Made by a program: the position numbers and the translations under genes. Positions 1-9,142 of a stretch of DNA of 36,908 nucleotides are shown here, one piece after another; within the stretch, counting starts at the first letter, position 1, and the number at the start of each line of letters is the position of its first letter. This DNA is from Chloroflexota bacterium (GTDB taxonomy: Bacteria > Chloroflexota > Limnocylindria > Limnocylindrales > CSP1-4), in assembly GCA_025358515.1 (NCBI GenBank), contig JANYJG010000005.1, positions 68,779 to 105,686 on the forward strand, given 5' to 3'. The notes under the pieces are model-generated. The model worked only from the letters and a program-made list of their open reading frames with translations, ran no database searches and was not told where the DNA came from.

Positions 1-885
1 CGATTCGTAGGCTGCGCGGCGTTCGGCTTCCGTTTGGGACTGCGAGGCAAGATCGCGTCCGATAGCGGCCGATCGCTCCTCGGCCTCGCGCAACGCCGTC
101 AGGGCGGCGTCTGTGTGAGCCCTGCCGGTCCTGAGGTGCCCTTGGGCGTCCCCGGCCCGACGCGCCGCATCCTGCCAGCGAGCACGAGCCAGGGCGATGA
201 CTCCCAGGCCATACTCGTGGCCGGCGTTCTGGCGGGAGGTCTGCTGCTCGGCCTGAGCCGCCAGCCGGCGAGCCTGAGGTCGCAGTTCGGCAAGGACGTC
301 TTCGACGCGAGCCAGGTTGACTTCCGCCTCGGCCAGCTGATCCTCCGCCTTAGCCTTGCGGCGCTCGTGGCGCCGGACGCCGGCAACTTCCTCGAAGAGA
401 GGTCGGCGTTCTTCCGGCCGCAGGGCAAGGGCCTGATCCACCATGCCCTGGCCGATGAACAGGAAGGCGTTGTCGGCCAGGTGGGCCGCGTCGAGCAGAT
501 CCACCAGGTCCTTCAGGCGAACGCGCTGCTTGTTGAGCAGGTAGTCGTTCTCGCCCGACCGGAACAAACGCCGGCCGAGCTCGACCGTCTCGAAGTCGAT
601 CGGCAGCAGGCGGTCGGAGTTGCCAAAGACGAGGGTGACGTCCGCCATGCCCACGGCGGATCGCTTCTCCGAGCCGGCGAAGATGACATCCTCCGACTTG
701 CGCAACCGGAGGGCGCGGCCCTGTTCGCCGAGGGCCCAGCGCAGAGCGTCGGCGAGGTTACTCTTGCCCGAGCCGTTGGGGCCGACGACCGCGCTGATGC
801 CCGGACCGAACTCGACCAGGGTCCGCTCCCCGAAGGACTTGAAGCCCTGGAGGCGCAGCGCCAGGAGCCGTACCGGTGCGGTCAT
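1..885 (-). CDS. smc: Chromosome segregation protein SMC, N-terminal part (runs off window start)
   Basis: Minus-strand translation from ATG at 885: MTAPVRLLALRLQGFKSFGERTLVEFGPGISAVVGPNGSGKSNLADALRWALGEQ..., with Walker A GPNGSGKSN and the SMC-type FKSF N-terminus. Absent from the ORF track because it has no stop in the window. Confidence 0.93.
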   Translation of the reverse strand, partial: MTAPVRLLALRLQGFKSFGERTLVEFGPGISAVVGPNGSGKSNLADALRWALGEQGRALRLRKSEDVIFAGSEKRSAVGMADVTLVFGNSDRLLPIDFETVELGRRLFRSGENDYLLNKQRVRLKDLVDLLDAAHLADNAFLFIGQGMVDQALALRPEERRPLFEEVAGVRRHERRKAKAEDQLAEAEVNLARVEDVLAELRPQARRLAAQAEQQTSRQNAGHEYGLGVIALARARWQDAARRAGDAQGHLRTGRAHTDAALTALREAEERSAAIGRDLASQSQTEAERRAAYES

Positions 886-946
886 CGAGAGGCCCGGGCG
901 CGCCGGCCGTCGCTTGAACAGACGCGGTCTCGGCGATCAGTGCCGG

Positions 947-1903
947 TCACGACCGCCGGCCGAGTGGGCCCGAAGGTGCGTCCCCGCCAGAGGCCGCGCG
1001 ATCGTCCGCGGCGTCGGGTGGGGCGTTGGGCGCGGAGTCATTGGCGGAGTCGGAAGGCTCCGTTCCGTGCCTGATCAAGTCCCAGGCCTCTAACTCCAGC
1101 CAATGGTCGCTCGGTTCGTCTCTCGATTGGTGCGTGGTCTCGAATACGTCGTCGTCCGAGCCGAACGAGGACAGCTCAGGTGCGCCGATGGCGCGATCGC
1201 CCAGGTCACCGGGTGCCTCGCGCAGAGACTCGATGGCTCGCGCCGCGGCGGATGTCTCGGCGATACGGCGCGAATGGCCCTCGCCAACGCCGATCACTTG
1301 ACCGCCGACGGCGACTTCGACCCGAAAGATTTTGTCGTGGTCCGGGCCGACGGCCTGCAGCAGGTGATAACGCGGCCGCTCTCCGGAAAGCCGCTGGGTG
1401 AACTCCTGTAAGCGGCTCTTGGGGCTCTTGAGCGAGCCTATGGGCCTGTCGCTGGTCAATTCCGGACCGGCCAGGGCGACCACGAATCCGGCCGCGGCCT
1501 CATACCCCAGGTCCAGGAACACGGCACCAACGACCGCTTCGAATCCAGAAGCCAGAAGGGCCGGGCGCCTTCGGCCGCCACGCTGCGACTCGCCCTCTCC
1601 AAGCAGCAGGTATTCGCCAAGCATCAGTCGGGCGGCAAGCCGAGCCAGGCCCGTGGTACTCACTATCGATGCCCGCCGAGCGGAAAGAACGCCCTCGTCG
1701 TCGTCGGGATGACGGCGGTAGAGGGCGTTCGAAATCGCCAGACTCACCACCGAGTCGCCAAGGAATTCGAGGCGCTCGTTGTGGCCGATTGCCAGATCCT
1801 GATGCTCGTGCAGATAGCTGCTGTGGATCAGGGCCTGCTGCAGGAGGTTCAGGTCGCGGACCGGGAGCCCCAGCCGCTCGGATAAAGCGGCTACGGGGCG
1901 CAT
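947..1903 (-). CDS. rnc: Ribonuclease III with ~90-aa acidic C-terminal extension
   Basis: HNERLEFLGDSVVSLAISNALY signature and a dsRBD-like C-half; located next to smc and acpP. Confidence 0.95.
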   Translation of the reverse strand: MRPVAALSERLGLPVRDLNLLQQALIHSSYLHEHQDLAIGHNERLEFLGDSVVSLAISNALYRRHPDDDEGVLSARRASIVSTTGLARLAARLMLGEYLLLGEGESQRGGRRRPALLASGFEAVVGAVFLDLGYEAAAGFVVALAGPELTSDRPIGSLKSPKSRLQEFTQRLSGERPRYHLLQAVGPDHDKIFRVEVAVGGQVIGVGEGHSRRIAETSAAARAIESLREAPGDLGDRAIGAPELSSFGSDDDVFETTHQSRDEPSDHWLELEAWDLIRHGTEPSDSANDSAPNAPPDAADDRAASGGDAPSGPLGRRS

Positions 1904-1918
1904 CAGTCTTTGAGTCGG

Positions 1919-2155
1919 TTAGGCGGCGTGCTCGTCGATATAGTCGACGGCGTCCTGCACTGTCCGGATCTTCTCGGCATCTTCGTCGGAGATCTCGGTG
2001 CCGAACTCTTCCTCGAGGCTCATGATCAGCTCGACGAGGTCCAGCGAATCGGCGTTCAGATCATCGACGAATGAGGCTTCCGGCTTGGCTTCCTCCTCGT
2101 CGACGCCGAGCTGCTCGACGACTATCTTCTTGAGGCGCTCGTAGGTGGTGGCCAC
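1919..2155 (-). CDS. acpP: Acyl carrier protein
   Basis: (GTG start) [78 protein letters not shown], with the DSLD phosphopantetheine site. AGGAGGG lies upstream of GTG at 2155; the ORF-track start at 2233 is too long. Confidence 0.97.
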   Translation of the reverse strand: MATTYERLKKIVVEQLGVDEEEAKPEASFVDDLNADSLDLVELIMSLEEEFGTEISDEDAEKIRTVQDAVDYIDEHAA

Positions 2156-2198
2156 TGATGCCCTCCTGGGATGCCAAGAAATGGAATGATATTGACGG

Positions 2199-2702
2199 TC
2201 ACTGCGACTCCGTCTCCGGGGCGCGGCGCGCACCGGCGACGGAGTCGCGAGTGATCCTCCCGAGTACTCCGTTTACCAAACGCCGGGTCGGTTCGCCACT
2301 GTAAGTGCGAGCCAACTCGACCCATTCGGCAACGGCCACCCGGGATGGCGTGCCGGAGTGTAGCACCTCGCCGATGCCGCCACGTAGCAGAGTACGGTCC
2401 ATCCGGGCGAGCTGAACGACGGGATACTGGGGCGCAACCTTTTCGATGAGCGCGTCGATGCTATCGCGGTTCTCGACCACGCCCGCAACAAGTGATCGGG
2501 CGAATTGGCAGGTCGTTTCGTCGGCGCCACCTTCAGCCAGATGGCGCTCCAGGATGGCGTCCGCGGTTCGTTGCCCGAACTCTGCCTCGAACAGCGAGGA
2601 AAGTACGAGTCGGCGAGCCAGACGACGGGCGGTGATATCGTCGGAGCTTATGCCCTCGCGCGGGGTCCCGCCCACAGTCACACCGCCGGCTCTCTGGGTC
2701 AC
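2199..2702 (-). CDS. nusB: Transcription antitermination factor NusB
   Basis: [16 protein letters not shown]... [66 protein letters not shown] matches NusB family motifs. Confidence 0.94.
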   Translation of the reverse strand: MTQRAGGVTVGGTPREGISSDDITARRLARRLVLSSLFEAEFGQRTADAILERHLAEGGADETTCQFARSLVAGVVENRDSIDALIEKVAPQYPVVQLARMDRTLLRGGIGEVLHSGTPSRVAVAEWVELARTYSGEPTRRLVNGVLGRITRDSVAGARRAPETESQ

Positions 2703-3121
2703 GATCCCCAGCCCCCTACACCGTCAACGACAACCGTCACTTCGCCTAGGCCAAGCCCGAGCAACCGCTCCACTGTGGCGACCACGGCCTGACGCACCTG
2801 GGCCGCAAGCGGCCGCAACTCATAACCCGGTCTGGCCACGATCCAAACCCTGACGTAAACCTTTCCCTGGCTGACGCGGGCCCGAACCGGCGCCCCTGCC
2901 AGCCACGTCAAAGGCCCGCCACGGCTCACCTTGAGGACTCCGGGAACTTCCAGGGCGGCGTCCCTGACCATCTCGACGACCACCCCATGACTGACGGTCA
3001 GCGGTTCGGCAGCACTGCCGGAAGCGGCAGCAGGCGCCGGCGTGGAGGGCGCTGCTTCCCCGAGCCCGGAAGCGGCACCGCCTGGGCTCTCGATCACGTC
3101 TTCGGCTTCACGACCATTCAT
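2699..3121 (-). CDS. Asp23/Gls24 family envelope stress response protein
   Basis: LTVSHGVVVEMVRDAALEVPGVLKVS...VRARVSQGKVYVRVWIVARPGYELRPLAAQVRQAVVATVERLLGLGLGEVTVVVDGV. Confidence 0.85.
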   Translation of the reverse strand: MNGREAEDVIESPGGAASGLGEAAPSTPAPAAASGSAAEPLTVSHGVVVEMVRDAALEVPGVLKVSRGGPLTWLAGAPVRARVSQGKVYVRVWIVARPGYELRPLAAQVRQAVVATVERLLGLGLGEVTVVVDGVGGWGS

Positions 3122-3134
3122 GTCGCCTCTCCGA

Positions 3135-4181
3135 TCAGGCTCGCGCCTTGCGGGGTTGACCGCGAAAGGCGTCGGCGATCAGTTCCGGAATTCGGGCTCG
3201 GGCGGCTGTCGCCCCGGCCTCGACCGCGAACTCGACCATTCTGCGCTTCGCCGAACCATGCGTTATCAAGACCATGCCTTTGACGCCGAGCAACGGCGAC
3301 GCGCCCATCGTCTCGTAGTCGAACGTCGTGCGGATCCGGCCGATGGCGGGGCGCATGAGCAGGTAGGCGAGCCTGCCTCGAACGCCACTTTCGAACTCCC
3401 GGCGCCACAGGTCGAAGATGAATCCCGCCAGGCCCTCGAAGAACTTCATGGTCACGTTGCCGACCATTGCGTCGCACACGGCCACGTCGACAATGTGCTT
3501 GGTGAGGTCCCGGCCCTCGACGTTGCCGATGAAGTTCAGCGTGCCATCCGCGTCGAGCAATTGGGTCGCCTGCTGCACGGCCTGATCGCCCTTGCCCTTC
3601 TCTTCGCCTATGGATAGGAGGGCGATGCGCGGCTTGGGAACGCCCAGGACTCGCTCGGCGTAGAGCGATCCCATGTGGGCGAACTGGTACAGGTTCTGCC
3701 CGGTCGAGTCCAGGTTGGCGCCGATGTCGAGCAGCACGAAGGGCCCGGTTTCGGTGACCATCTGGACCGCCAGGGCCGGCCGATCCACTCCGGGCAGCCG
3801 CCCCAGACGCAGCACCGCCGCGGCCATGCCGGCACCGCTGTGCCCTGCGGTCACTAGCGCGTCGGCCCGTCCCTGCTTGATCAAGTCCATTGCGACCATG
3901 ATCGATGAATCCTTCTTGGCCTTGAGAGCCAGGGCAGGAGCCTCGTCCATGCCCACGACCTGGCTGGCCGGGACGATTTCGACATTGGCCGGGATTGGCC
4001 CGCCCGCCGCTTCGTTGATGCGCTCGGGGACGCCGACGAGCAGCACGCTGTCCCCGGGGTGCTTGCGCGCCCAGGCGATGGTGCCTTGGACTACCTCAAG
4101 GGGTGCGTGATCTCCGCCCATGGCGTCTACCGCGACCCGCACGGAGTCGACCGAAGTTGTGCGAACCGTGCTCAGATCCAC
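3135..4181 (-). CDS. plsX: Phosphate acyltransferase PlsX
   Basis: VRVAVDAMGGDHAPLEVVQGTIAWARKH...VTAGHSGAGMAAAVLRLGRLPGVDRPALA. GTG codons at 4181 or 4142 are plausible starts. The track start at 4346 lies inside rpmF and is too long. Confidence 0.94.
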   Translation of the reverse strand: MDLSTVRTTSVDSVRVAVDAMGGDHAPLEVVQGTIAWARKHPGDSVLLVGVPERINEAAGGPIPANVEIVPASQVVGMDEAPALALKAKKDSSIMVAMDLIKQGRADALVTAGHSGAGMAAAVLRLGRLPGVDRPALAVQMVTETGPFVLLDIGANLDSTGQNLYQFAHMGSLYAERVLGVPKPRIALLSIGEEKGKGDQAVQQATQLLDADGTLNFIGNVEGRDLTKHIVDVAVCDAMVGNVTMKFFEGLAGFIFDLWRREFESGVRGRLAYLLMRPAIGRIRTTFDYETMGASPLLGVKGMVLITHGSAKRRMVEFAVEAGATAARARIPELIADAFRGQPRKARA

Positions 4182-4185
4182 CGGC

Positions 4186-4386
4186 TCAGGCCGGTTGCTG
4201 TGGCTTTTCCTGCTTGATTTCGATCGTGGGCCGGCCGTTGTAATAGCCGCAGACCGGGCAGGCATGATGAGCTTGCTTGGGCTGGTGGCAATGGGTGCAC
4301 GGCTCGAGAGTCGGAACGGAGATGGCGAGGTGGGCGCGTCGATCACCCTGCCGCGCGTGCGAAACTCGCCTCTTGGGGACTCCCAT
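4186..4386 (-). CDS. rpmF: 50S ribosomal protein L32
   Basis: MGVPKRRVSHARQGDRRAHLAISVPTLEPCTHCHQPKQAHHACPVCGYYNGRPTIEIK, with the zinc-ribbon C-x2-C...C-x2-C (CTHC/CPVC) pattern. Confidence 0.96.
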   Translation of the reverse strand: MGVPKRRVSHARQGDRRAHLAISVPTLEPCTHCHQPKQAHHACPVCGYYNGRPTIEIKQEKPQQPA

Positions 4387-4515
4387 TTGATTGATTTCTC
4401 CTTGTCGCTCAGGCGTGGAGCCCGAGGGTTCAGCCGGTTAAGGGCGCCGGGGCGCGGCTAGTCGCTCCGTGACGGGGTACGGCAAAGCATACCCTAGCGG
4501 GGCCGACGCGCGAGT

Positions 4516-5110
4516 CTACTTGCTCTTAGCCCCGCCGTCATCCACGAACTGGCGCAGCCCCTCAAGACGCGGATCGATGCCCTCGTCGGGATGGTCGTGG
4601 GGACCGCTCCCCAGTTCCAGACCGCAGACCATGCACAGGCCGGGGCAATCTTCACGGCAGAGCGGCGCAATCGGCTCGGCCAGCTCGATGGCGTCCCGGA
4701 CGGCGCCCTCCAACTCCAGCTCGTGGTGATCGGTCAGGCGCAGGGCATCCGGTTCGGTGGCTGTATCGACAGGCTGGCCGCTGACCGGGTCGATTACCGG
4801 GAGTGCCTCTTCGTCGATCTCAATCTCAACCGGCCAGTCCAGGTCGCGCAGACAGCGGCTGCAAGTCTGGGCGATCCCCGTGCTGAGTCGCGCGTTGACG
4901 AACAGACCGCGGTTGGTCCGGGTCAGTCGCAGGCGACCGGACAGGTCACGCGTTTGGCGCAGTCCCTCCACCATGTCCATGGGCGGCGCGGTGATTTCCA
5001 GATCGCGCAACGTTCCGATGGGTTCGGCAAGTAGACCCGCGACGTTGAAGGTGAGCGCGTCAGCCGCGGATTGGCTGGGTTGTGCCCGATTGGTCGTACT
5101 CGTCGAGTTC
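4516..5110 (-). CDS. YceD/DUF177 family protein (5' boundary uncertain, see findings)
   Basis: ALTFNVAGLLAEPIGTLRDLEI...CSRCLRDLDWPVEIEIDEE...PIAPLCREDCPGLCMVCGLELGSGPHDH, with cysteine motifs typical of DUF177; next to rpmF. Confidence 0.85.
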
Positions 5111-5593
5111 TCCCTCTTCGGTCTCGGCTTGGGGTTCTGCTGGAATCGCCCGTCGGTCGTCGAGAAGTTCGAGCCCGCGCCGGATCGTCTTGAGCGTCCG
5201 CATGACTTCAGCCTCGAGGCCCGAAAGAACCTCGGCGGAATAGTTGTCCGCACCCCGCATGACTTCGGCCGAATCGGATTCGGCCTGGCGAATGATCTCC
5301 TGGCTGATTTCCTCGGCTTGGCGGGTCAGCTCACGCTCCTCGATGAGGTACGTGGCCTGCTCTTGGGCCCGAGCCAGAATCTGCTCTGCTTCCGCGCGAG
5401 CCTGCTCTAGAAGTCGTTCCACTTCGGCGTTTACGCGCCTGGCAGACTTGATCTCCTCTGGGATAGTGACCCGCAGCTGATCGATGTACTCGAGGGCTTC
5501 CGCCTGATCGACGATCACGCTACTAGTCAAAGGAAGCCGCCGGCCATTCGCGACAAGCGCTTCCAGTCGCTCGATGAGGACGACGATATCGAT
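5060..5593 (-). CDS. Coiled-coil, ATP synthase subunit B/DivIVA-like protein between coaD and DUF177 (proposed extended start)
   Basis: Track ORF 5060-5530 (TTG start) extends upstream in frame to IDIVVLIERLEALVANGRRLP-LTSSVIVDQAEALEYIDQLRVTIPEEIKSARRVNAEVERLLEQARAEAEQIL...; AGGAGG at 5603-5608. Confidence 0.75.
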   Translation of the reverse strand: MDIVVLIERLEALVANGRRLPLTSSVIVDQAEALEYIDQLRVTIPEEIKSARRVNAEVERLLEQARAEAEQILARAQEQATYLIEERELTRQAEEISQEIIRQAESDSAEVMRGADNYSAEVLSGLEAEVMRTLKTIRRGLELLDDRRAIPAEPQAETEEGELDEYDQSGTTQPIRG

Positions 5594-5642
5594 CGGTCGG
5601 GCCCTCCTGGGGCAAAGTCTCGGAGGTTGCCGTTGTCGGTTG

Positions 5643-5648
5643 ATTATA
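5643..5648 (-). promoter_or_regulatory. Putative -10 box (TATAAT) for the coiled-coil/DUF177 genes
   Basis: Minus-strand GGCTATAATCA. TATAAT is a perfect consensus and contains the coaD stop codon. No strong -35 is visible. Confidence 0.45.
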
Positions 5649-6147
5649 GCCGGGCGGCGGGTGCCTCCAGATGCCGAACCACGGCAGGTGGAACCATCAG
5701 ACTCACATCGCCTCCGAAGGCGAAGATTTCCTTGACCAGGCTGGAACTCAAGTAGCTGTGCTCCAGCGCGGTCATGAAGAAGACCGTGTCTACCTGGGGT
5801 GCGAGTTTGCGGTTGGTGTGGGCCATCTGAAGCTCCGATTCGAAGTCGGAAACAGCGCGCAGACCGCGCACCACGAACGTCGCCTCGAGACGGCGGCAGA
5901 AGTCGACGGTCAGGCCTTCGAACGATTGCACCTGGATGCGGCTCGCCACGTCGACAGGGCAGGATTCAGCCACGGCCTCGCGAATGACCGCCAGACGTTC
6001 TTCGGTCGTGAAGATCGGACCGGTCTTGTTCGGATTGACCAGCACCGCGAACACGACTTGGTCGAAGACGGCACATGCCCGCGTGATCACGTCGAGGTGA
6101 CCATAGGTGATGGGATCGAACGAGCCCGGATACACGGCGATCTTCAC
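5644..6147 (-). CDS. coaD: Phosphopantetheine adenylyltransferase
   Basis: MKIAVYPGSFDPITYGHLDVITRACAVFDQVVFAVLVNPNK...FVVRGLRAVSDFESELQMAHTNRKLAPQVDTVFFMTALEHSYLSSSLVKE. Confidence 0.97.
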   Translation of the reverse strand: MKIAVYPGSFDPITYGHLDVITRACAVFDQVVFAVLVNPNKTGPIFTTEERLAVIREAVAESCPVDVASRIQVQSFEGLTVDFCRRLEATFVVRGLRAVSDFESELQMAHTNRKLAPQVDTVFFMTALEHSYLSSSLVKEIFAFGGDVSLMVPPAVVRHLEAPAARL

Positions 6148-6749
6148 CTGGTCTCTCCTTTGACCCCAATCACTTCGGCGTCCGACCGACGATAGAACGT
6201 CAGGGCAGTCTCCCCAAAGCGCCGGTTACGAACCGATGCTAGCAGTCCCACCGGATCGGGTGGCGGCGTGCGCCAGAAATGCTTCGCGACAACCCACGCC
6301 GTTGGACTGAGGGTCGGCGCCGGGGCCGCGGCCAGCCGAGCCAACGCTTTATCCAGCAGGCCCGTTTCAGCGTAGGGCGGATCCAGGAGCACAAGGTCGA
6401 AGGGGCCGTCCGATGGCGCCCGATCCGCCAAGTATGCAAGGACATCCGCCCGAATTACCGTCCCACGATCCGCCAACCGGGTTCGGGTTAGGTTTTCGCC
6501 GATGATCCGCACGGCGATCGAGTCACATTCCACGAAGACGGCCCGGGCCGCGTCGCGCGACAAAGCCTCGATCCCACCCGCGCCGGATCCGGCGAAGAGG
6601 TCCAGCACGGCGGCGCCGCGCAGGTCCGGCTCCAGGATCGCGAACAGGGTTTGCTTGACGCGATCGGCGAATGGCCGCGTGCCCTCGCCGGGGGCAAGCA
6701 AACGCAGTCCCCTGGCTGTTCCGGCGATGACCCTGCCGGCTTCGCTCAT
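6144..6749 (-). CDS. rsmD: 16S rRNA (guanine966-N2)-methyltransferase RsmD
   Basis: RVIAGTARGLRL...TRPFADRVKQTLFAILEPDLRGAAVLDLFAGSGAGGIEALSRDAARAVFVE...DLVLLDPPY, with the DPPY motif. Confidence 0.94.
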   Translation of the reverse strand: MSEAGRVIAGTARGLRLLAPGEGTRPFADRVKQTLFAILEPDLRGAAVLDLFAGSGAGGIEALSRDAARAVFVECDSIAVRIIGENLTRTRLADRGTVIRADVLAYLADRAPSDGPFDLVLLDPPYAETGLLDKALARLAAAPAPTLSPTAWVVAKHFWRTPPPDPVGLLASVRNRRFGETALTFYRRSDAEVIGVKGETR

Positions 6750-9139
6750 GGTTTGGCCACGCGGCGCGTGGTGCTTCGCGTGGTGCGTTGCGGGGTCGCG
6801 GGTTTGGCCGCGGGTGTGACGGGCGACTCGTCGTCACTCGGGGTCGCGTCGGCGACGTCCGCCAGAACCTCGCCCGCACCGACCCGGGCCAGCCAGCCGC
6901 GGTCCAATTCCACCGCCAGAGCCTCGTTGCCGGGCCGCAGCGCGCCAGACTCGTCCACGAGACCCTCCGCCACCTCCCTGGCCAGCGCGGCCCGCTCCCG
7001 ATCCCGCGGATCGCGCAGCGAGGCAATCCGCAGTGTCGGCAGGCCGCTCTGGTTCAGCCCCAGTAGCTCACCCTCACGGCGCAACTCGAGATCCAGTTCG
7101 GCCAGTTCGAAACCGTCGTCGTGTGTCGCCAGCGCGTTCAGCCGAGCCCGAGCCGTCTCGTCCAACGAATCGGACACCAGAACGCAGTACGACTGCGCCT
7201 CGCCGCGACCCACCCGACCCCGCAACTGGTGGAGCTGGGCCAGCCCGAAGCGGTCCGCGTCCAAAATCAGCATTACCGTCGCCTCGGGGACGTCTACGCC
7301 GACCTCCAGAACAGTGGTTCCGACGAGCACGTCCAGCTCGCCCCGGCGGAATAGGTCCATCGTCGCGTCCCGAACCGCGGCCTTCAACTGGCCGTGAACG
7401 ACGCCGATGCGCGGCGCCGGCTGCGCCTCCAAACCGGCCCCAGCCGCCGCCTCGGCCAGCTGCGCCGGCAGGGCCGCGGCCACCTCATCGGCGGACCGCG
7501 CAGCGGTTTCCTCATCCTCCTCGACGAGCGGAACCACAACGAAGGCCCGATGGCCGGCTCGCACCTCGCGGACGATGAGCGGGTATGCACCCTTGCTGGC
7601 GTCTCCGGCTACGCCTGCCAGATCCGCGAAGCGACGGATGCCCGTTCCAATGCGCAGCCGCCCGGCCGGTGGTGTCCGTAGGTCCGAGACGTCGAGGTCG
7701 GACAACAGCAGCTGGCCCAGCGTTCTTGGGATGGGCGTCGCCGTCATCAGCAGAACGTGAGGTGAGCGCCCTTTGGCCCCCAGTGCCTCACGCTGAGCAA
7801 CGCCGAATCGATGCTGCTCATCGACCACAGCCAACGCCAGGTCGGCGAACTTGACCGATTCGGTTACCAGAGCGTGGGTGCCGACCACGATGCGGCCGAC
7901 CGTCAGGCCCAGCAGACCGTCTCCAACCGTCGGAGCTGCAATGGCCTCTAGAGCCTCCTTCTTCTGCGCCGCCGGCAACGAGCCGGTGAGGAGCGTCACG
8001 TCGTGGCCCAGCGGGTGCACCAGGTGACGCAGGGCGACCGCGTGTTGGCGAGCGAGCAGGTCCGTCGGCGCCAGCAGCGCGCCCTGGCGGCCCGCATCCG
8101 CCACAAAGGCCAGCGCCAGGGCCGCCACGGCTGTCTTGCCGGAACCCACGTCACCCTGGAGCAGCCTCATCATGGGCCGCGGTCGCGACAGGTCGGCGAC
8201 GATTTCTACGACCGCGGCGGCTTGGTCCGGCGTCAGCAGTGCGTTCTGGGTTGTGCCGGTCCTGGCCCGCACCTGCTCGGTCAGGGCATCCTCCACCAGA
8301 CCGACGGCCTCAGCGACACGCTTCGGGTCAACCGTCACGGGATCGCCGATGGCCCAGCGGCGCTGCCTGTCGCGAGCCACCATGCCAACCTGCAATGCCA
8401 GCAGCTCGTCGAAGCCGAGGCGGGCGAGCGCGGCGTCGCGAAGGGCGAAGTCGTCCGGATAGTGGGCGTTCTCCAGCGCTGCGACGATGCCCATCGAAGG
8501 CCCGGGCATGTACTCGGGGTAGGTCGCGCCGACAACGTCTAGCGCCTGGCGAATCGCCCGCCGCAACGTGACTGCCGTTAGACCCGCGCTCAGGCGGTAC
8601 ACCGGCACGATCCGCCCGGCATGGAGAAGCTCGGTTCCGTCTTCCGGCTGGAAGTCGGCATTGTCGAATGAAGTGATGAAGCCGCGCCGCCGGATCTTGC
8701 CGCTGATCACGATCCACTGGCCCTCGCTCAGCCGGGACTTGATGTAACGGCGCCCGAACCAGTTGGCCTCCACGTCTCCGGTGTCATCGCCCAGGTACAC
8801 CGTCGTCCGCTCGACGTGTCGCCGGAATGTCGGCGCAACCCTGATGCCGCGGACCTGGAGACGCGCGCTGGCACGCTCTCCTTCCTCTATCCCCGACAAG
8901 TCCCGGGCCGTGCTCAGTTCCCGCAGGTCGTCGTACCGGCGAGGGAGATGGAACAGCAAGTCCCGAACGGTCCGGATCCCCAAGCGCGAGCCGGCGCGCC
9001 GAAGCGCGAGGGCGCCGACGATGCCGCTGTCCCCTATCGGTGTATCGAGCTGGACTGGCCCGCGGGGTCGCTTGGCGGCCCTGGCCGCCGATTCGCGCGC
9101 CGGGCCGCCCGGAGAATCCACCGACCCCCGCCTGGCCAT
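6746..9139 (-). CDS. recG: ATP-dependent DNA helicase RecG
   Basis: RRYDDLRELSTARDL wedge-domain region; LLQGDVGSGKTAVAALA; VVDEQHRFGVAQRE; LLMTATPIPRTL; HQLRGRVGRGEAQSYCVLVSD. Confidence 0.97.
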   Translation of the reverse strand: MARRGSVDSPGGPARESAARAAKRPRGPVQLDTPIGDSGIVGALALRRAGSRLGIRTVRDLLFHLPRRYDDLRELSTARDLSGIEEGERASARLQVRGIRVAPTFRRHVERTTVYLGDDTGDVEANWFGRRYIKSRLSEGQWIVISGKIRRRGFITSFDNADFQPEDGTELLHAGRIVPVYRLSAGLTAVTLRRAIRQALDVVGATYPEYMPGPSMGIVAALENAHYPDDFALRDAALARLGFDELLALQVGMVARDRQRRWAIGDPVTVDPKRVAEAVGLVEDALTEQVRARTGTTQNALLTPDQAAAVVEIVADLSRPRPMMRLLQGDVGSGKTAVAALALAFVADAGRQGALLAPTDLLARQHAVALRHLVHPLGHDVTLLTGSLPAAQKKEALEAIAAPTVGDGLLGLTVGRIVVGTHALVTESVKFADLALAVVDEQHRFGVAQREALGAKGRSPHVLLMTATPIPRTLGQLLLSDLDVSDLRTPPAGRLRIGTGIRRFADLAGVAGDASKGAYPLIVREVRAGHRAFVVVPLVEEDEETAARSADEVAAALPAQLAEAAAGAGLEAQPAPRIGVVHGQLKAAVRDATMDLFRRGELDVLVGTTVLEVGVDVPEATVMLILDADRFGLAQLHQLRGRVGRGEAQSYCVLVSDSLDETARARLNALATHDDGFELAELDLELRREGELLGLNQSGLPTLRIASLRDPRDRERAALAREVAEGLVDESGALRPGNEALAVELDRGWLARVGAGEVLADVADATPSDDESPVTPAAKPATPQRTTRSTTRRVAKP

Positions 9140-9142
9140 TGC

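Noticed and set aside
34-1093. Plus-strand ORFs of 346 and 157 aa at the window start
   Set aside because: Antisense to smc and rnc, which have unmistakable motifs on the minus strand.
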